From positions 1 through 14,579 of the forward strand of contig RDXA01000160.1 of NCBI GenBank assembly GCA_004292705.1: DNA of 14,579 nucleotides, written 5' to 3'. The DNA comes from Sphingomonadales bacterium. Lineage in GTDB: Bacteria; Pseudomonadota; Alphaproteobacteria; Sphingomonadales; Sphingomonadaceae. The notes beneath the pieces were generated by a model, which saw only the letters and a program-made list of their open reading frames with translations, did no database searches and was not told where the DNA came from. The position numbers were made by a program, and so were the translations under genes. How positions within the stretch are numbered: the first letter of the stretch is position 1; each line of letters starts with the position of its first letter. Below, in pieces: positions 7,674-14,211 of this stretch.

Positions 7674-8611
7674 TTCCCTCCACGGAAATGCGGCGCGATG
7701 CCCGGTGTGGCACGGGCGAGCAGGTCGGCAGCCAACGCCCCGACCGGGCCATTGTCACCGGCTGCAAAGGTCGCGGTGCCCTCGATCCGTTCGCTCCCAT
7801 CCGGGCTGAACAGCGCCGCGCGCATCCGGAGCGTGGCGCCCTGCGTCTCGCACAGCACCGCGACCGGCGAGTGGCAGGTGCCGCCCAGCTCCGCCAGCAG
7901 CGCGCGTTCGGCCTCCAGTTCGGCGCGGGTCGGGGCGTGGTCGATGGCGGCGAGCAGCGCGGTGGTGACCGCATCATCGGCGCGGCATTCGATGGCGATC
8001 ACGCCCTGCGCTGCGGCGGGGATCCATTCTGCGCTGCCAAGCGGATGCCCGACTTCGCTCTGCCCGAGCCGTTCGAGGCCAGCGGCGGCAAGAAAGGTCA
8101 CATCCGCCTCGCCCGCCTGCAATTTCGCCAGCCGGGTGGCGACATTCCCCCGGAACGTCACGACCTTGCAATCCGGGCGGAGGTTCAGAAGCTGCGAGGC
8201 GCGGCGCGGCGCGCTGGTGCCGACCACTGCGCCATGCGGGATGGCTGCGATGCTGTCAGCACCGACCAGACAATCGCGCCGGTCAGCACGCGGCAGGAAG
8301 GCGGCGAAGTGAAATTCGGACGGCCGGATCGTCTCGACATCCTTGGCCGAGTGCACCGACAGATCAATCCGCCCCTCGCCCAGCCACTGGTCCAGTTCCT
8401 TGGTCCACAGCGCCTTGCCACCGATCTCGGACAGGGGGCGGTCAAGCACCTTGTCGCCGCTTGCCAGCACGGGCACGAGTTCGATAGCGTCCTCGCTCCA
8501 GCCGTGGGCGGCGCACAGGCGGGCGCGGGTCTCCACCGCCTGCGCCATCGCCAGCGGGGAATTGCGGGTGCCGAGGCGAAGTCTCGGCGCGGATCGGGGT
8601 GCTTCAGTCAT
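7670..8611 (-). CDS. hemC: Hydroxymethylbilane synthase (porphobilinogen deaminase)
   Basis: This cytoplasmic enzyme polymerises four porphobilinogens to hydroxymethylbilane. I choose the ATG at 8611, giving 313 residues, the same length as the E. coli enzyme. It is preceded by AAGG 6 bases upstream, and the family motif RLGTRNSPLA follows at 12-21. A longer reading frame to 8731 would run through tsaD and is not conserved in style. The catalytic Asp91 lies in HSAKDV, and the dipyrromethane-cofactor cysteine is Cys246 in GGTCHSPV. The N-terminal basic residues that bind substrate carboxylates are present (RRDCLVG). The gene heads the hemC-hemD-mic60 unit and diverges from tsaD across only 44 bases. 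Confidence 0.96.
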   Translation of the reverse strand: MTEAPRSAPRLRLGTRNSPLAMAQAVETRARLCAAHGWSEDAIELVPVLASGDKVLDRPLSEIGGKALWTKELDQWLGEGRIDLSVHSAKDVETIRPSEFHFAAFLPRADRRDCLVGADSIAAIPHGAVVGTSAPRRASQLLNLRPDCKVVTFRGNVATRLAKLQAGEADVTFLAAAGLERLGQSEVGHPLGSAEWIPAAAQGVIAIECRADDAVTTALLAAIDHAPTRAELEAERALLAELGGTCHSPVAVLCETQGATLRMRAALFSPDGSERIEGTATFAAGDNGPVGALAADLLARATPGIAPHFRGGK

Positions 8612-8619
8612 GGCTAGCC

Positions 8620-8647
8620 TTGCCCTAGCCTTCACAAAGACTAGATG
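8620..8647 (+). promoter_or_regulatory. Possible tsaD promoter
   Basis: TTGCCC at 8620-8625 and TAGATG at 8642-8647 are spaced by 16 bases, a fair match to a housekeeping promoter. It would start transcription only a few bases before the tsaD ATG at 8656, giving a nearly leaderless message. By-eye match only. Confidence 0.22.
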
Positions 8648-8668
8648 GAAGCCGGATGGGATCGGCAA
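8640..8668 (-). promoter_or_regulatory. Possible hemC promoter overlapping the tsaD promoter
   Basis: Read on the minus strand, TTGCCG (8668-8663) is followed after exactly 17 bases by TCTAGT (8645-8640). This would give a leader of about 20 bases before hemC, long enough to include its AAGG ribosome binding site. The -35 element sits inside the first codons of tsaD, and the -10 region overlaps that of the proposed tsaD promoter. By-eye match only. Confidence 0.3.
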
Positions 8669-9675
8669 CGCACACCTCTGAGGCAATCGTGCTCGGAATC
8701 GAGTCGAGCTGCGATGAAACCGCAGTGGCACTGGTGCGCGGCGACCGCACGATCATCGCGCAGGCCATCGCCAGTCAGGAGGCGGAGCACGCTCCCTATG
8801 GCGGCGTCGTCCCCGAAATCGCCGCGCGCGCTCATGCCGAGCGACTGGCCCCGATGCTCGAAAAGGTGATGGCCGAAGCCGGTCTCGGCCTCGATGATGT
8901 CGACGCGATTGCCGCCACCGCCGGGCCGGGGCTGATCGGCGGGGTGATGGTTGGCCTCGTCAGTGCCAAGGCGCTGGCGATGGCGTCCGGCAAGCCCTTG
9001 CTGGCGATCAACCATCTTGAAGGCCACGCCCTGTCTCCAAGGCTGGCTGATGCGGAATTGGGCTTCCCCTATTTGCTGCTGCTGGTTTCGGGCGGGCATT
9101 GCCAGATCCTTAGCGTCGAGGGTGTGGGGCGCTATCGCCGCCTTGCCACCACCATTGATGACGCGCTGGGCGAGGCTTTCGACAAGACCGCCAAAATCCT
9201 GCGGCTGGGCTATCCCGGCGGGCCTGCCGTGGAGCGGCTGGCGCTGGAGGGCGACCCCAAGGCGGTGCCCCTGCCACGCCCGCTAAAAGGCTCGGCGGAA
9301 CCGCATTTCTCCTTCGCGGGCCTCAAGAGCGCGGTGCTGCGGGCCGTGGAAAGCGGCGCGCACTCGTCGGCCGATATTGCCGCAAGCTTCCAGCAAGCCG
9401 CCGTCGACTGCCTGCTCGACCGGCTGGAACGCGCGCTGGTAAAGGCTGGCCCTTTCCCTCTGGAGATCCTGGCCGCCAGGCATGACATGCGCTTCACGGC
9501 CCCGCCGCTGGCGCTATGCACCGATAATGCCGCGATGATCGCCTGGGCGGGCTGCGAAAGGCTGGCACTGGCGGGCGCGGATTTCGCGGGCGATCCGCTC
9601 GATTTCGTCGCGCGGCCGCGCTGGCCGCTGGATCCGGCGGCCGAGGCGGTGCGCGGGGCGGGGGTCAAGGGATGA
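8656..9675 (+). CDS. tsaD: tRNA N6-adenosine threonylcarbamoyltransferase TsaD, lacking the GGVxAN segment
   Basis: TsaD (Gcp/YgjD) works with TsaB and TsaE to transfer the threonylcarbamoyl group to A37 of ANN-decoding tRNAs. Most of the family is clear: GIESSCDET at 14-22, the metal-binding His120 and His124 in NHLEGH, VSGGH ending at His148, DKTAK, YPGGP, FSFAGLKSAV, and CTDNAAMIAWAG with metal-ligand Asp290. Between RAL (ending 261) and CTDN (starting 288) there are only 26 residues, against about 42 in the E. coli protein. The missing piece is the strand-turn with GGVxAN, which contacts nucleotide and substrate. The frame is open throughout. Start ATG 8656 gives the standard N-terminus; GGAAG sits 4 bases upstream. 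The stop overlaps gpsA by 4 bases. Identity is certain; activity is doubtful. Confidence 0.93.
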   Translation: MGSATHTSEAIVLGIESSCDETAVALVRGDRTIIAQAIASQEAEHAPYGGVVPEIAARAHAERLAPMLEKVMAEAGLGLDDVDAIAATAGPGLIGGVMVGLVSAKALAMASGKPLLAINHLEGHALSPRLADAELGFPYLLLLVSGGHCQILSVEGVGRYRRLATTIDDALGEAFDKTAKILRLGYPGGPAVERLALEGDPKAVPLPRPLKGSAEPHFSFAGLKSAVLRAVESGAHSSADIAASFQQAAVDCLLDRLERALVKAGPFPLEILAARHDMRFTAPPLALCTDNAAMIAWAGCERLALAGADFAGDPLDFVARPRWPLDPAAEAVRGAGVKG

Positions 9676-10673
9676 GCGACCGGGAAACCATCGGCGTGAT
9701 CGGCGCAGGCGCATGGGGCACGGCGCTGGCCCAGATGCTCGCCAGCGATGGGCGCGAGGTGGTGTTGTGGGCCTACGAGAGCGAAGTGGTGGAGGCGGTG
9801 AACACGCAGCATCGCAACCCGCTCTACCTTCCCGCCACCACCCTCGCCCCGACAATCCGCGCAACCGGCGATCTTGACGACTTCGCCGCCATCGACACCG
9901 TGCTGGTCGTTACCCCGGCACAGGTTCTGGGCCGCGTGCTCTCGGGCCTCGTGACACCACCGCGCGATCTCGTGCTGTGCTCGAAGGGTATCGAGGCGGG
10001 CACCGGGCGCCTGATGAACGATGTTGCGCACCAAGCCTCTCCCGGCAGTGCCATCGCTGTCCTGTCCGGCCCGACCTTCGCGCATGAGGTCGCAGCCGGC
10101 CTGCCGACCGCCGTGACCCTCGCCTGCGGGGGCGGAGCGGCGCAGTGGGAGCGGCTTGCCCCGGCCCTCGCCCGGCCCACCTTCCGGCCCTATTATTCCG
10201 ACGATGTCACCGGCGCGGAGATCGGCGGAGCGGTCAAGAATGTGCTTGCCATCGCCTGCGGGGTGGTGGACGGTCTTGGCCTTGGCCAGAACGCGCGGGC
10301 AGCACTGATCGCGCGCGGCTATGCCGAGATGCTGCGCTTCGGCGAGGCGCTGGGCGCGCGCGCCGAGACGCTCGCGGGCCTGTGCGGCCTCGGCGATCTG
10401 GTGTTGACCTGTTCGAGCACCTCCAGCCGCAATTTCGCGCTCGGCAAAGCCTTGGGCGAAGGGGCCGATCCCGCTGCGCTGATGGCCGACCGCCGCACCG
10501 TGGCCGAGGGCGCGTATACCGCGCCGGTGCTGGCCGAACTGGCCACCAGCCGTACTGTCGCCATGCCGATTGTCGCCGCAGTCGATGCGATCCTCAAAGG
10601 CGCGGACGCGCGGCAGGTCGTCGCCAGCCTGCTCGCGCGACCGCTGAAGGCCGAACGGGACGCATCTGTGTGA
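9672..10673 (+). CDS. gpsA: NAD(P)H-dependent sn-glycerol-3-phosphate dehydrogenase
   Basis: This 333-residue cytoplasmic enzyme reduces dihydroxyacetone phosphate to sn-glycerol-3-phosphate, the backbone for phospholipid synthesis. The Rossmann nucleotide-binding loop GVIGAGAWGTALA is at 8-20. The motifs CSKGIE and LSGPTFAHEVAAGLPTAV are typical of the family. The catalytic lysine is Lys189 in GGAVKNVLAIACGVVDG. The substrate-binding region GLCGLGDLVLTCSSTSSRNF starts at about 236 and includes the conserved Ser-Arg-Asn. Length and order match other GpsA proteins. Its ATG overlaps the tsaD stop (ATGA), and its stop overlaps the GTG of the flippase (GTGA), so it is the middle gene of a tightly coupled three-gene operon. 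Confidence 0.97.
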   Translation: MSDRETIGVIGAGAWGTALAQMLASDGREVVLWAYESEVVEAVNTQHRNPLYLPATTLAPTIRATGDLDDFAAIDTVLVVTPAQVLGRVLSGLVTPPRDLVLCSKGIEAGTGRLMNDVAHQASPGSAIAVLSGPTFAHEVAAGLPTAVTLACGGGAAQWERLAPALARPTFRPYYSDDVTGAEIGGAVKNVLAIACGVVDGLGLGQNARAALIARGYAEMLRFGEALGARAETLAGLCGLGDLVLTCSSTSSRNFALGKALGEGADPAALMADRRTVAEGAYTAPVLAELATSRTVAMPIVAAVDAILKGADARQVVASLLARPLKAERDASV

Positions 10674-12205
10674 CGACACCCGCCAACCCCGCCCCCGACA
10701 CCGGAAACACCGACGATCTTGCCCAGCTCGCCAAAGGCGGGAGGACGAACACCCTGGGTTTTGTCATTCGCCTGATCGCCCGCATTCCCTTTCTCGTCAT
10801 CGCCACGCGGCTTTACGGTGCCGAAGCGCTGGGTCGTTTCGCCTCGGCGCTGGTGCTGATCGAGATCGTCGCGCTGGTATGCTCGCTCGGCGAAAAGCGG
10901 GGGCTGGCCCAGCGACTGTCGGAGGGTGCAGGCGAGAACCGCGCGGCCGAGACCAACCTCGTCTATGACGGCATCCTGCTCGCGCTGCTCTATTCCGCTG
11001 TCGCGGCAGGCGTGCTGCTGGTGTTCCCCGAACCGATGTTCCCCAACGGGATGAACAGCCGGTGGGACATCTGGCTGGTCGCCACCATCCCGGCCTTCGC
11101 CGTGACCGAAATCCTGCTGGCAGCACAAGCCTACCGATTCGACATCGCCACCGCCGTGCGTGCGCGCGCGATTGTCGAACCATGGACCATCTCGATCGGG
11201 GCGGGAGTGTTCTTCTTCATCCCCGCGACGCGCGACGCGGGGCTGGCGCTGGCCTTCATCACCTCGATCTATGCCGGTCTGCTCACCGCCCTGTGGCCCT
11301 TCCTCAGAGGCTACGGACTGCCCAGAAGCTGGCAGCCGGCCCCGCGCGCGATGCTGGCCATGTCGGCCCGCGCCTTCCCGCTGGTCGGTGCCGATGCGAT
11401 CGAGCGCGGGACGCGGCTGCTCGATATCTTCATCCTCGGCCTGTTCGCACCCCCGCAGGCGGTCGGCATCTATTACGCCGCGCAGCAAATCGCGAGCCTG
11501 CCGCAGAAGCTGAAAACCAGCTTCGAGCCGATCCTCTCGCCGGTGATCACCAAGAACCTGCGCATCGGCAACATGGAGGCGATCGCTGCGCAGGTGCGGC
11601 AGGTCGGCTTCTGGATCATCGCGGTGCAGCTCGGCATCGCGCTCGTGCTGGGCGTGCCCGGCGAGGCAGTGATGGGCCTGTGGGGGCCGGACTATGTCGC
11701 GGGCACCGCCGCGCTCGCCTTCCTGCTGGCGGCAGAGGTTGCCGCCTCGATGGCTGTCGTTTCGGAAAGCGTGTTGGTTTACATCGCCCGCAAACGCAAT
11801 CTGGCCATTTCGGTGGCCATCATCGCGCTTCAGGCGGCGCTGACCATCACGCTGATCGAGGCCGCAGATCGCTATGGCCTCGGCAAAGGCTTCGAGGCCG
11901 CCGGAGCGGCTGGCGCGTTGATGATCACGCTGGCGGCCTCCAGCCTCGTCAAGGCGCTGCTGTTGAAGCATCTGCTCAAGGCCCCGGTATCGAACTGGCG
12001 CTGGGCGCTGGTCTATGCCGCCGCCCCGGCAGTGGTGATCGGCTATGGATTCACCTGGCTGCCCGAATGGATGGAACTGCTGTTCGGAGTGCCCGCCATT
12101 CTTGGCACCTATGCCTTCGTCATCTGGCGGCGCGGCTTTGGCGAATCCGACAAGGCGCTGTTCCGCAAACAGGTGGTTCCCGACCCGGCGCACGACTTGC
12201 CCTAG
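10670..12205 (+). CDS. Polysaccharide/lipopolysaccharide flippase of the MOP superfamily
   Basis: This 511-residue integral membrane protein resembles the polysaccharide-export (Wzx-like) and MurJ branch of the MOP exporter superfamily, which flips lipid-linked sugars across the inner membrane. I choose the GTG at 10670, which overlaps the gpsA stop in GTGA; a longer frame from 10145 would run through gpsA and has no membrane character before this point. After a short Pro/Asp-rich tail the first helix begins at about residue 29 with TLGFVIRLIARIPFLVIATRLYG, the usual flippase opening. About a dozen hydrophobic segments follow, including LALVLGVPGEAVMGLWGPDYV. The protein ends in a cytoplasmic tail. 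Whether it serves O-antigen, exopolysaccharide or another glycan cannot be told; no glycosyltransferase gene is nearby. Confidence 0.85.
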   Translation: MTTPANPAPDTGNTDDLAQLAKGGRTNTLGFVIRLIARIPFLVIATRLYGAEALGRFASALVLIEIVALVCSLGEKRGLAQRLSEGAGENRAAETNLVYDGILLALLYSAVAAGVLLVFPEPMFPNGMNSRWDIWLVATIPAFAVTEILLAAQAYRFDIATAVRARAIVEPWTISIGAGVFFFIPATRDAGLALAFITSIYAGLLTALWPFLRGYGLPRSWQPAPRAMLAMSARAFPLVGADAIERGTRLLDIFILGLFAPPQAVGIYYAAQQIASLPQKLKTSFEPILSPVITKNLRIGNMEAIAAQVRQVGFWIIAVQLGIALVLGVPGEAVMGLWGPDYVAGTAALAFLLAAEVAASMAVVSESVLVYIARKRNLAISVAIIALQAALTITLIEAADRYGLGKGFEAAGAAGALMITLAASSLVKALLLKHLLKAPVSNWRWALVYAAAPAVVIGYGFTWLPEWMELLFGVPAILGTYAFVIWRRGFGESDKALFRKQVVPDPAHDLP

Positions 12206-12294
12206 CTTGGCGGCAACCGGGGCGTGGGCGAAGCCCGGCGAGGCTGCTAAGGGGCGCCCGTGACGCAGCGATTCTTGCCGGAGCCACGCCTATC
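12206..12294. other. Gap between flippase and HhH gene; no clear control element
   Basis: This 89-base gap contains short GC-rich inverted repeats, such as GGGC-GAA-GCCC near 12226-12236 and the palindrome GGGCGCCC at 12252-12259. No T-run follows either, so I do not call a terminator. No convincing promoter pair is visible. The downstream gene could be read through from the tsaD operon. Confidence 0.3.
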
Positions 12295-12867
12295 ATGTCT
12301 GCCGACTTCACCGCCTATCTTCCGCTGATCCTGCTTGGCCTTGTTGCGCTGGTGCTCGCTGTCTGGGTGCTTGCGCGCCGCTCACGCAAGGCGCGTGTGG
12401 TGGCAGGCGCGAGCGACACCCCGCTGGCGCGCGACGTGCTGGAAGAAGGCGCTGCACCCGCAGAGCGCAATCAGGCGCTGATCGACGCGCCGCCGGCAGC
12501 TCTCGCCATGCCGAGCCCGCCCCCGGCCTCAGCCAGCATCATACCAGCGGCAGCAGCACCGAGCGAGACCGACGCCCCCATTGTCACGCAGGTGCCCCCC
12601 GGTGTCGCCGATCCCGTCCCCGGGTCAGCGGATGATCTGACCCGCATCAAGGGCCTCGGCCCGAAGATCGCCGTGCTGCTCGGTGAATGCGGTGTCACCA
12701 CCTTCGCTCAGATCGCCGCATGGGACGAGGCCGAGATCGAACGGATCGACGCGCAGCTCGGCCGCTTTTCCGGGCGCATCACGCGCGATCAGTGGGTTGA
12801 ACAGGCCAAACTGCTTGCCGGGGGCGACGAAGACGGCTTCATCGCAAGATTCGGCAAGAACGGATAA
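12295..12867 (+). CDS. Membrane-anchored helix-hairpin-helix protein
   Basis: This 190-residue protein has three parts. An N-terminal transmembrane anchor (about residues 8-27) is followed by a basic patch RRSRKAR. A low-complexity linker rich in Ala and Pro runs from about 45 to 110. A C-terminal helix-hairpin-helix module (about 113-180) has DDLTRIKGLGPKIAVLLGECGVTTFAQIAAW followed by IERIDAQLG and RDQWVEQAKLL. This C-terminal module occurs in many alphaproteobacterial proteins labelled 'predicted flap endonuclease-1-like 5' nuclease', but no nuclease catalytic residues are visible here, so I call only the fold. I choose the ATG at 12295 because the anchor starts right after it; the open frame upstream overlaps the flippase out of frame. 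The biochemical role is unknown. Confidence 0.82.
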   Translation: MSADFTAYLPLILLGLVALVLAVWVLARRSRKARVVAGASDTPLARDVLEEGAAPAERNQALIDAPPAALAMPSPPPASASIIPAAAAPSETDAPIVTQVPPGVADPVPGSADDLTRIKGLGPKIAVLLGECGVTTFAQIAAWDEAEIERIDAQLGRFSGRITRDQWVEQAKLLAGGDEDGFIARFGKNG

Positions 12868-12940
12868 TATTCGCGCAAGGTTGACGTCCAAACCGTGTTA
12901 CACTCCCTCACAGGGGAGTCGTGAGCGGGGGAATGGACGG
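12868..12940 (+). promoter_or_regulatory. Leader of the response regulator, with overlapping inverted repeats
   Basis: A TTGACG hexamer lies at 12881-12886, but no good -10 sits 16-18 bases on; GATAAT at 12863-12868 also lacks a clear -35. Two inverted repeats follow: ACTCCC (12902-12907) with GGGAGT (12914-12919), and CTCAC (12907-12911) with GTGAG (12921-12925). A GGGGGA ribosome binding site lies just after them. They could form a leader hairpin or an operator. Confidence 0.35.
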
Positions 12941-13297
12941 ATGGCTTTGCGGATCTTGGTTGCGGAGGACGAGTTCGTAACCGCCTTCGATTTGTGCGAT
13001 ACCTTCGAAGAAGCAGGCTACGAGGTCGAAGGCCCCCATGCCGGGATTTGCTCGGCCATGCTCGCGTGCCAGAAGGAAAGACCCGATCTGGTGCTGCTCG
13101 ATGTCGAGCTCGCGGACGGTCTGACATATGAACTGGCGCAGAAGCTGATTGATGAGGACGTGCCTCTCATTCTCCACTCCGATCCGGCGGACGCAATGGA
13201 GCTTGCCGCCCGCTTCCCCCGCGCGACGACGCTGGCCAAGCCGTGCCCGCCGGCCAAGCTGCTCGATACGGTCAGCCGGGTGCTTGCGCCTGCCTGA
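12941..13297 (+). CDS. Stand-alone response-regulator receiver protein
   Basis: This 118-residue protein is a single CheY-like receiver domain with no output domain. The acidic pair is Glu9-Asp10 (AEDE), the phospho-acceptor is Asp54 (LVLLDVEL), the switch Ser is Ser80 (LILHSD), and the conserved lysine is Lys100 (AKPCPP). All the residues needed for phosphorylation are present. Such proteins act by binding partners, or as intermediates in phosphorelays. No histidine kinase is in the window, so its partner is unknown; similar receivers in alphaproteobacteria often pair with HWE-type kinases encoded elsewhere. I choose the ATG at 12941, with GGGGGA about 9 bases upstream; an upstream GTG at 12921 is out of frame. 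It seems to be transcribed alone, or with the helix-hairpin-helix gene before it. Confidence 0.92.
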   Translation: MALRILVAEDEFVTAFDLCDTFEEAGYEVEGPHAGICSAMLACQKERPDLVLLDVELADGLTYELAQKLIDEDVPLILHSDPADAMELAARFPRATTLAKPCPPAKLLDTVSRVLAPA

Positions 13298-13315
13298 GGC
13301 CGGAAGCGTCTTTTC
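13282..13315 (+). terminator. Possible weak terminator after the response regulator
   Basis: GCTT and GCCT pair with AGGC and AAGC across 13282-13306 to form an interrupted stem that overlaps the stop codon. The short T-run GTCTTTTC follows at 13308-13315. The stem is imperfect. Confidence 0.25.
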
Positions 13316-13563
13316 AGCCCCTTGCCTGTGAACGCCAAGCCTGCAAAGGCAATTAGAAACACAACACGACAGGAGCAGGCCCGCGTGCAGGGACGGCGCA
13401 TGAGCGGCGTGGACATCATCCCGTTTCGGTTACGTAAGCACCCGGTTCGTGCGCGGCGATCGATGGCCCGATCCGGGGCGCTCGCCCCTTGCTATGGTGA
13501 TGCGAGCACATTGGCGACCCCCCGCGTGGCATTGTCGTTGGCCATGATAAGGACTTGGGCACC
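13298..13563. other. 266-base intergenic region before maiA
   Basis: This is the least gene-like stretch of the window and is locally less GC-rich. It holds the inverted repeat TTGCCT (13322-13327) with AGGCAA (13347-13352), a small GCCT-GCAA-AGGC hairpin inside it (13339-13350), the palindrome TTACGTAA (13430-13437) and a GGGGC-GCTC-GCCCC hairpin (13475-13488). The region probably contains the promoter of the tyrosine-catabolism genes, but I cannot pick a convincing -35/-10 pair. A doubtful 55-codon frame is listed separately. Confidence 0.4.
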
Positions 13564-13567
13564 ATGA
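13400..13567 (+). CDS. Doubtful small basic ORF upstream of maiA
   Basis: An ATG at 13400 follows an AGGGACGG ribosome-binding-like sequence and opens 55 codons. The frame ends in an ATGA overlap with maiA, an arrangement used by real operon neighbours here. The product is Arg-rich (FRLRKHPVRARRSMARSG) and matches no family I know. Third-position GC is mixed and lower than in neighbouring genes, with rare codons such as TTA and ATA, which argues against coding. It could instead be a leader peptide or chance. Confidence 0.18.
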   Translation: MSGVDIIPFRLRKHPVRARRSMARSGALAPCYGDASTLATPRVALSLAMIRTWAP

Positions 13568-14211
13568 AACTCTACGGCTACTTCCGCAGCTCCACGTCCT
13601 ACCGCCTGCGGATCGCGTTGCACCTCAAAGGTCTTGCCTTCGAGAACATTCCGGTCAACCTCGTCACGGCCGAAAACAAGGCTGCGGACTTCACGCAGCG
13701 CAACCCCTTCGGCTCGCTGCCGATGCTGGAAGCCGACGGACGTGACCGCGCGCAATCGATGGCGCTGCTCGAATGGCTCGACGAGGCCTACCCGTCCCCT
13801 GCTTTCCTGCCGCGCGACATCGAGGCACGCTATACCGTGCGCGAACTGGCCTATGCCATCGCGACCGAGATTCACGCGGTCAACAATCTGCCGGTGCTCA
13901 AATATCTGAAAGACCCGCTCCGCCACACGCAGGACGAGATCGACGTTTGGTATCGCACCTGGCTCAAACGCACGCTCGATCCGGTCGAAGCGCGCCTTGC
14001 GCAATTGCGGACGGGCGATTTCCTGCACGGCGATGCGCCGGGCCTGTTCGAGATCGTGTTGATCCCGCAGCTCGCCAATGCGCGGCGGTTCCAATACGAT
14101 CTTGGCGCCAGCCCGCACCTCACCCGGATCGAGGCCGCCTGCCTTGCCCTGCCCGCCTTTGTCGCGGCCCACCCCGACCAACAGATCGATTCCCCGGAGA
14201 ACAAGTCATGA
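13564..14211 (+). CDS. maiA: Maleylacetoacetate isomerase (zeta-class glutathione S-transferase)
   Basis: This 215-residue protein converts 4-maleylacetoacetate to 4-fumarylacetoacetate, with glutathione as cofactor, in the homogentisate branch of tyrosine and phenylalanine breakdown. The N-terminal thioredoxin-fold domain has the zeta-class signature SSTSYRLRIAL starting at Ser9. It is followed by the glutathione-binding segment FGSLPMLE and QSMALLEWLDEAYP (the QS motif). The all-helical C-terminal domain shows EIHAVNNLPVLKYL, typical of the family's I-x-x-x-NN region. I choose the ATG at 13564 over a TTG three codons earlier because AAGGA lies 10 bases upstream and family proteins begin MKLYGYFRS. 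Its stop overlaps the next start (ATGA), coupling it to the fumarylacetoacetase that uses its product. Confidence 0.94.
   Translation: MKLYGYFRSSTSYRLRIALHLKGLAFENIPVNLVTAENKAADFTQRNPFGSLPMLEADGRDRAQSMALLEWLDEAYPSPAFLPRDIEARYTVRELAYAIATEIHAVNNLPVLKYLKDPLRHTQDEIDVWYRTWLKRTLDPVEARLAQLRTGDFLHGDAPGLFEIVLIPQLANARRFQYDLGASPHLTRIEAACLALPAFVAAHPDQQIDSPENKS

Noticed and set aside
8612..8731. N-terminal extension of hemC into the tsaD region
   Set aside because: The extra 40 residues do not resemble HemC; the ATG at 8611 gives the standard length and has a ribosome binding site.
9430..9480. Frameshift as the explanation for the missing TsaD motif
   Set aside because: The frame resumes exactly in register on both sides, and neither other frame encodes GGVxAN, so a deletion fits and a frameshift does not.
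10145..10669. N-terminal extension of the flippase through gpsA
   Set aside because: It is the out-of-frame shadow of gpsA, Arg-rich and without membrane segments; the GTG overlapping the gpsA stop is the better start.
10319..12193. 624-codon minus-strand frame opposite gpsA and the flippase
   Set aside because: Hydrophilic Asp/Gly/Arg-rich shadow of the flippase membrane segments; no start context or family motif.
12881..12908. Housekeeping promoter starting at TTGACG before the response regulator
   Set aside because: No acceptable -10 hexamer lies 16-18 bases downstream; TACACT is only 12 bases away.
12901..12925. H-type pseudoknot in the response-regulator leader
   Set aside because: The connecting loops would be 0-1 bases, too short to span the stems.
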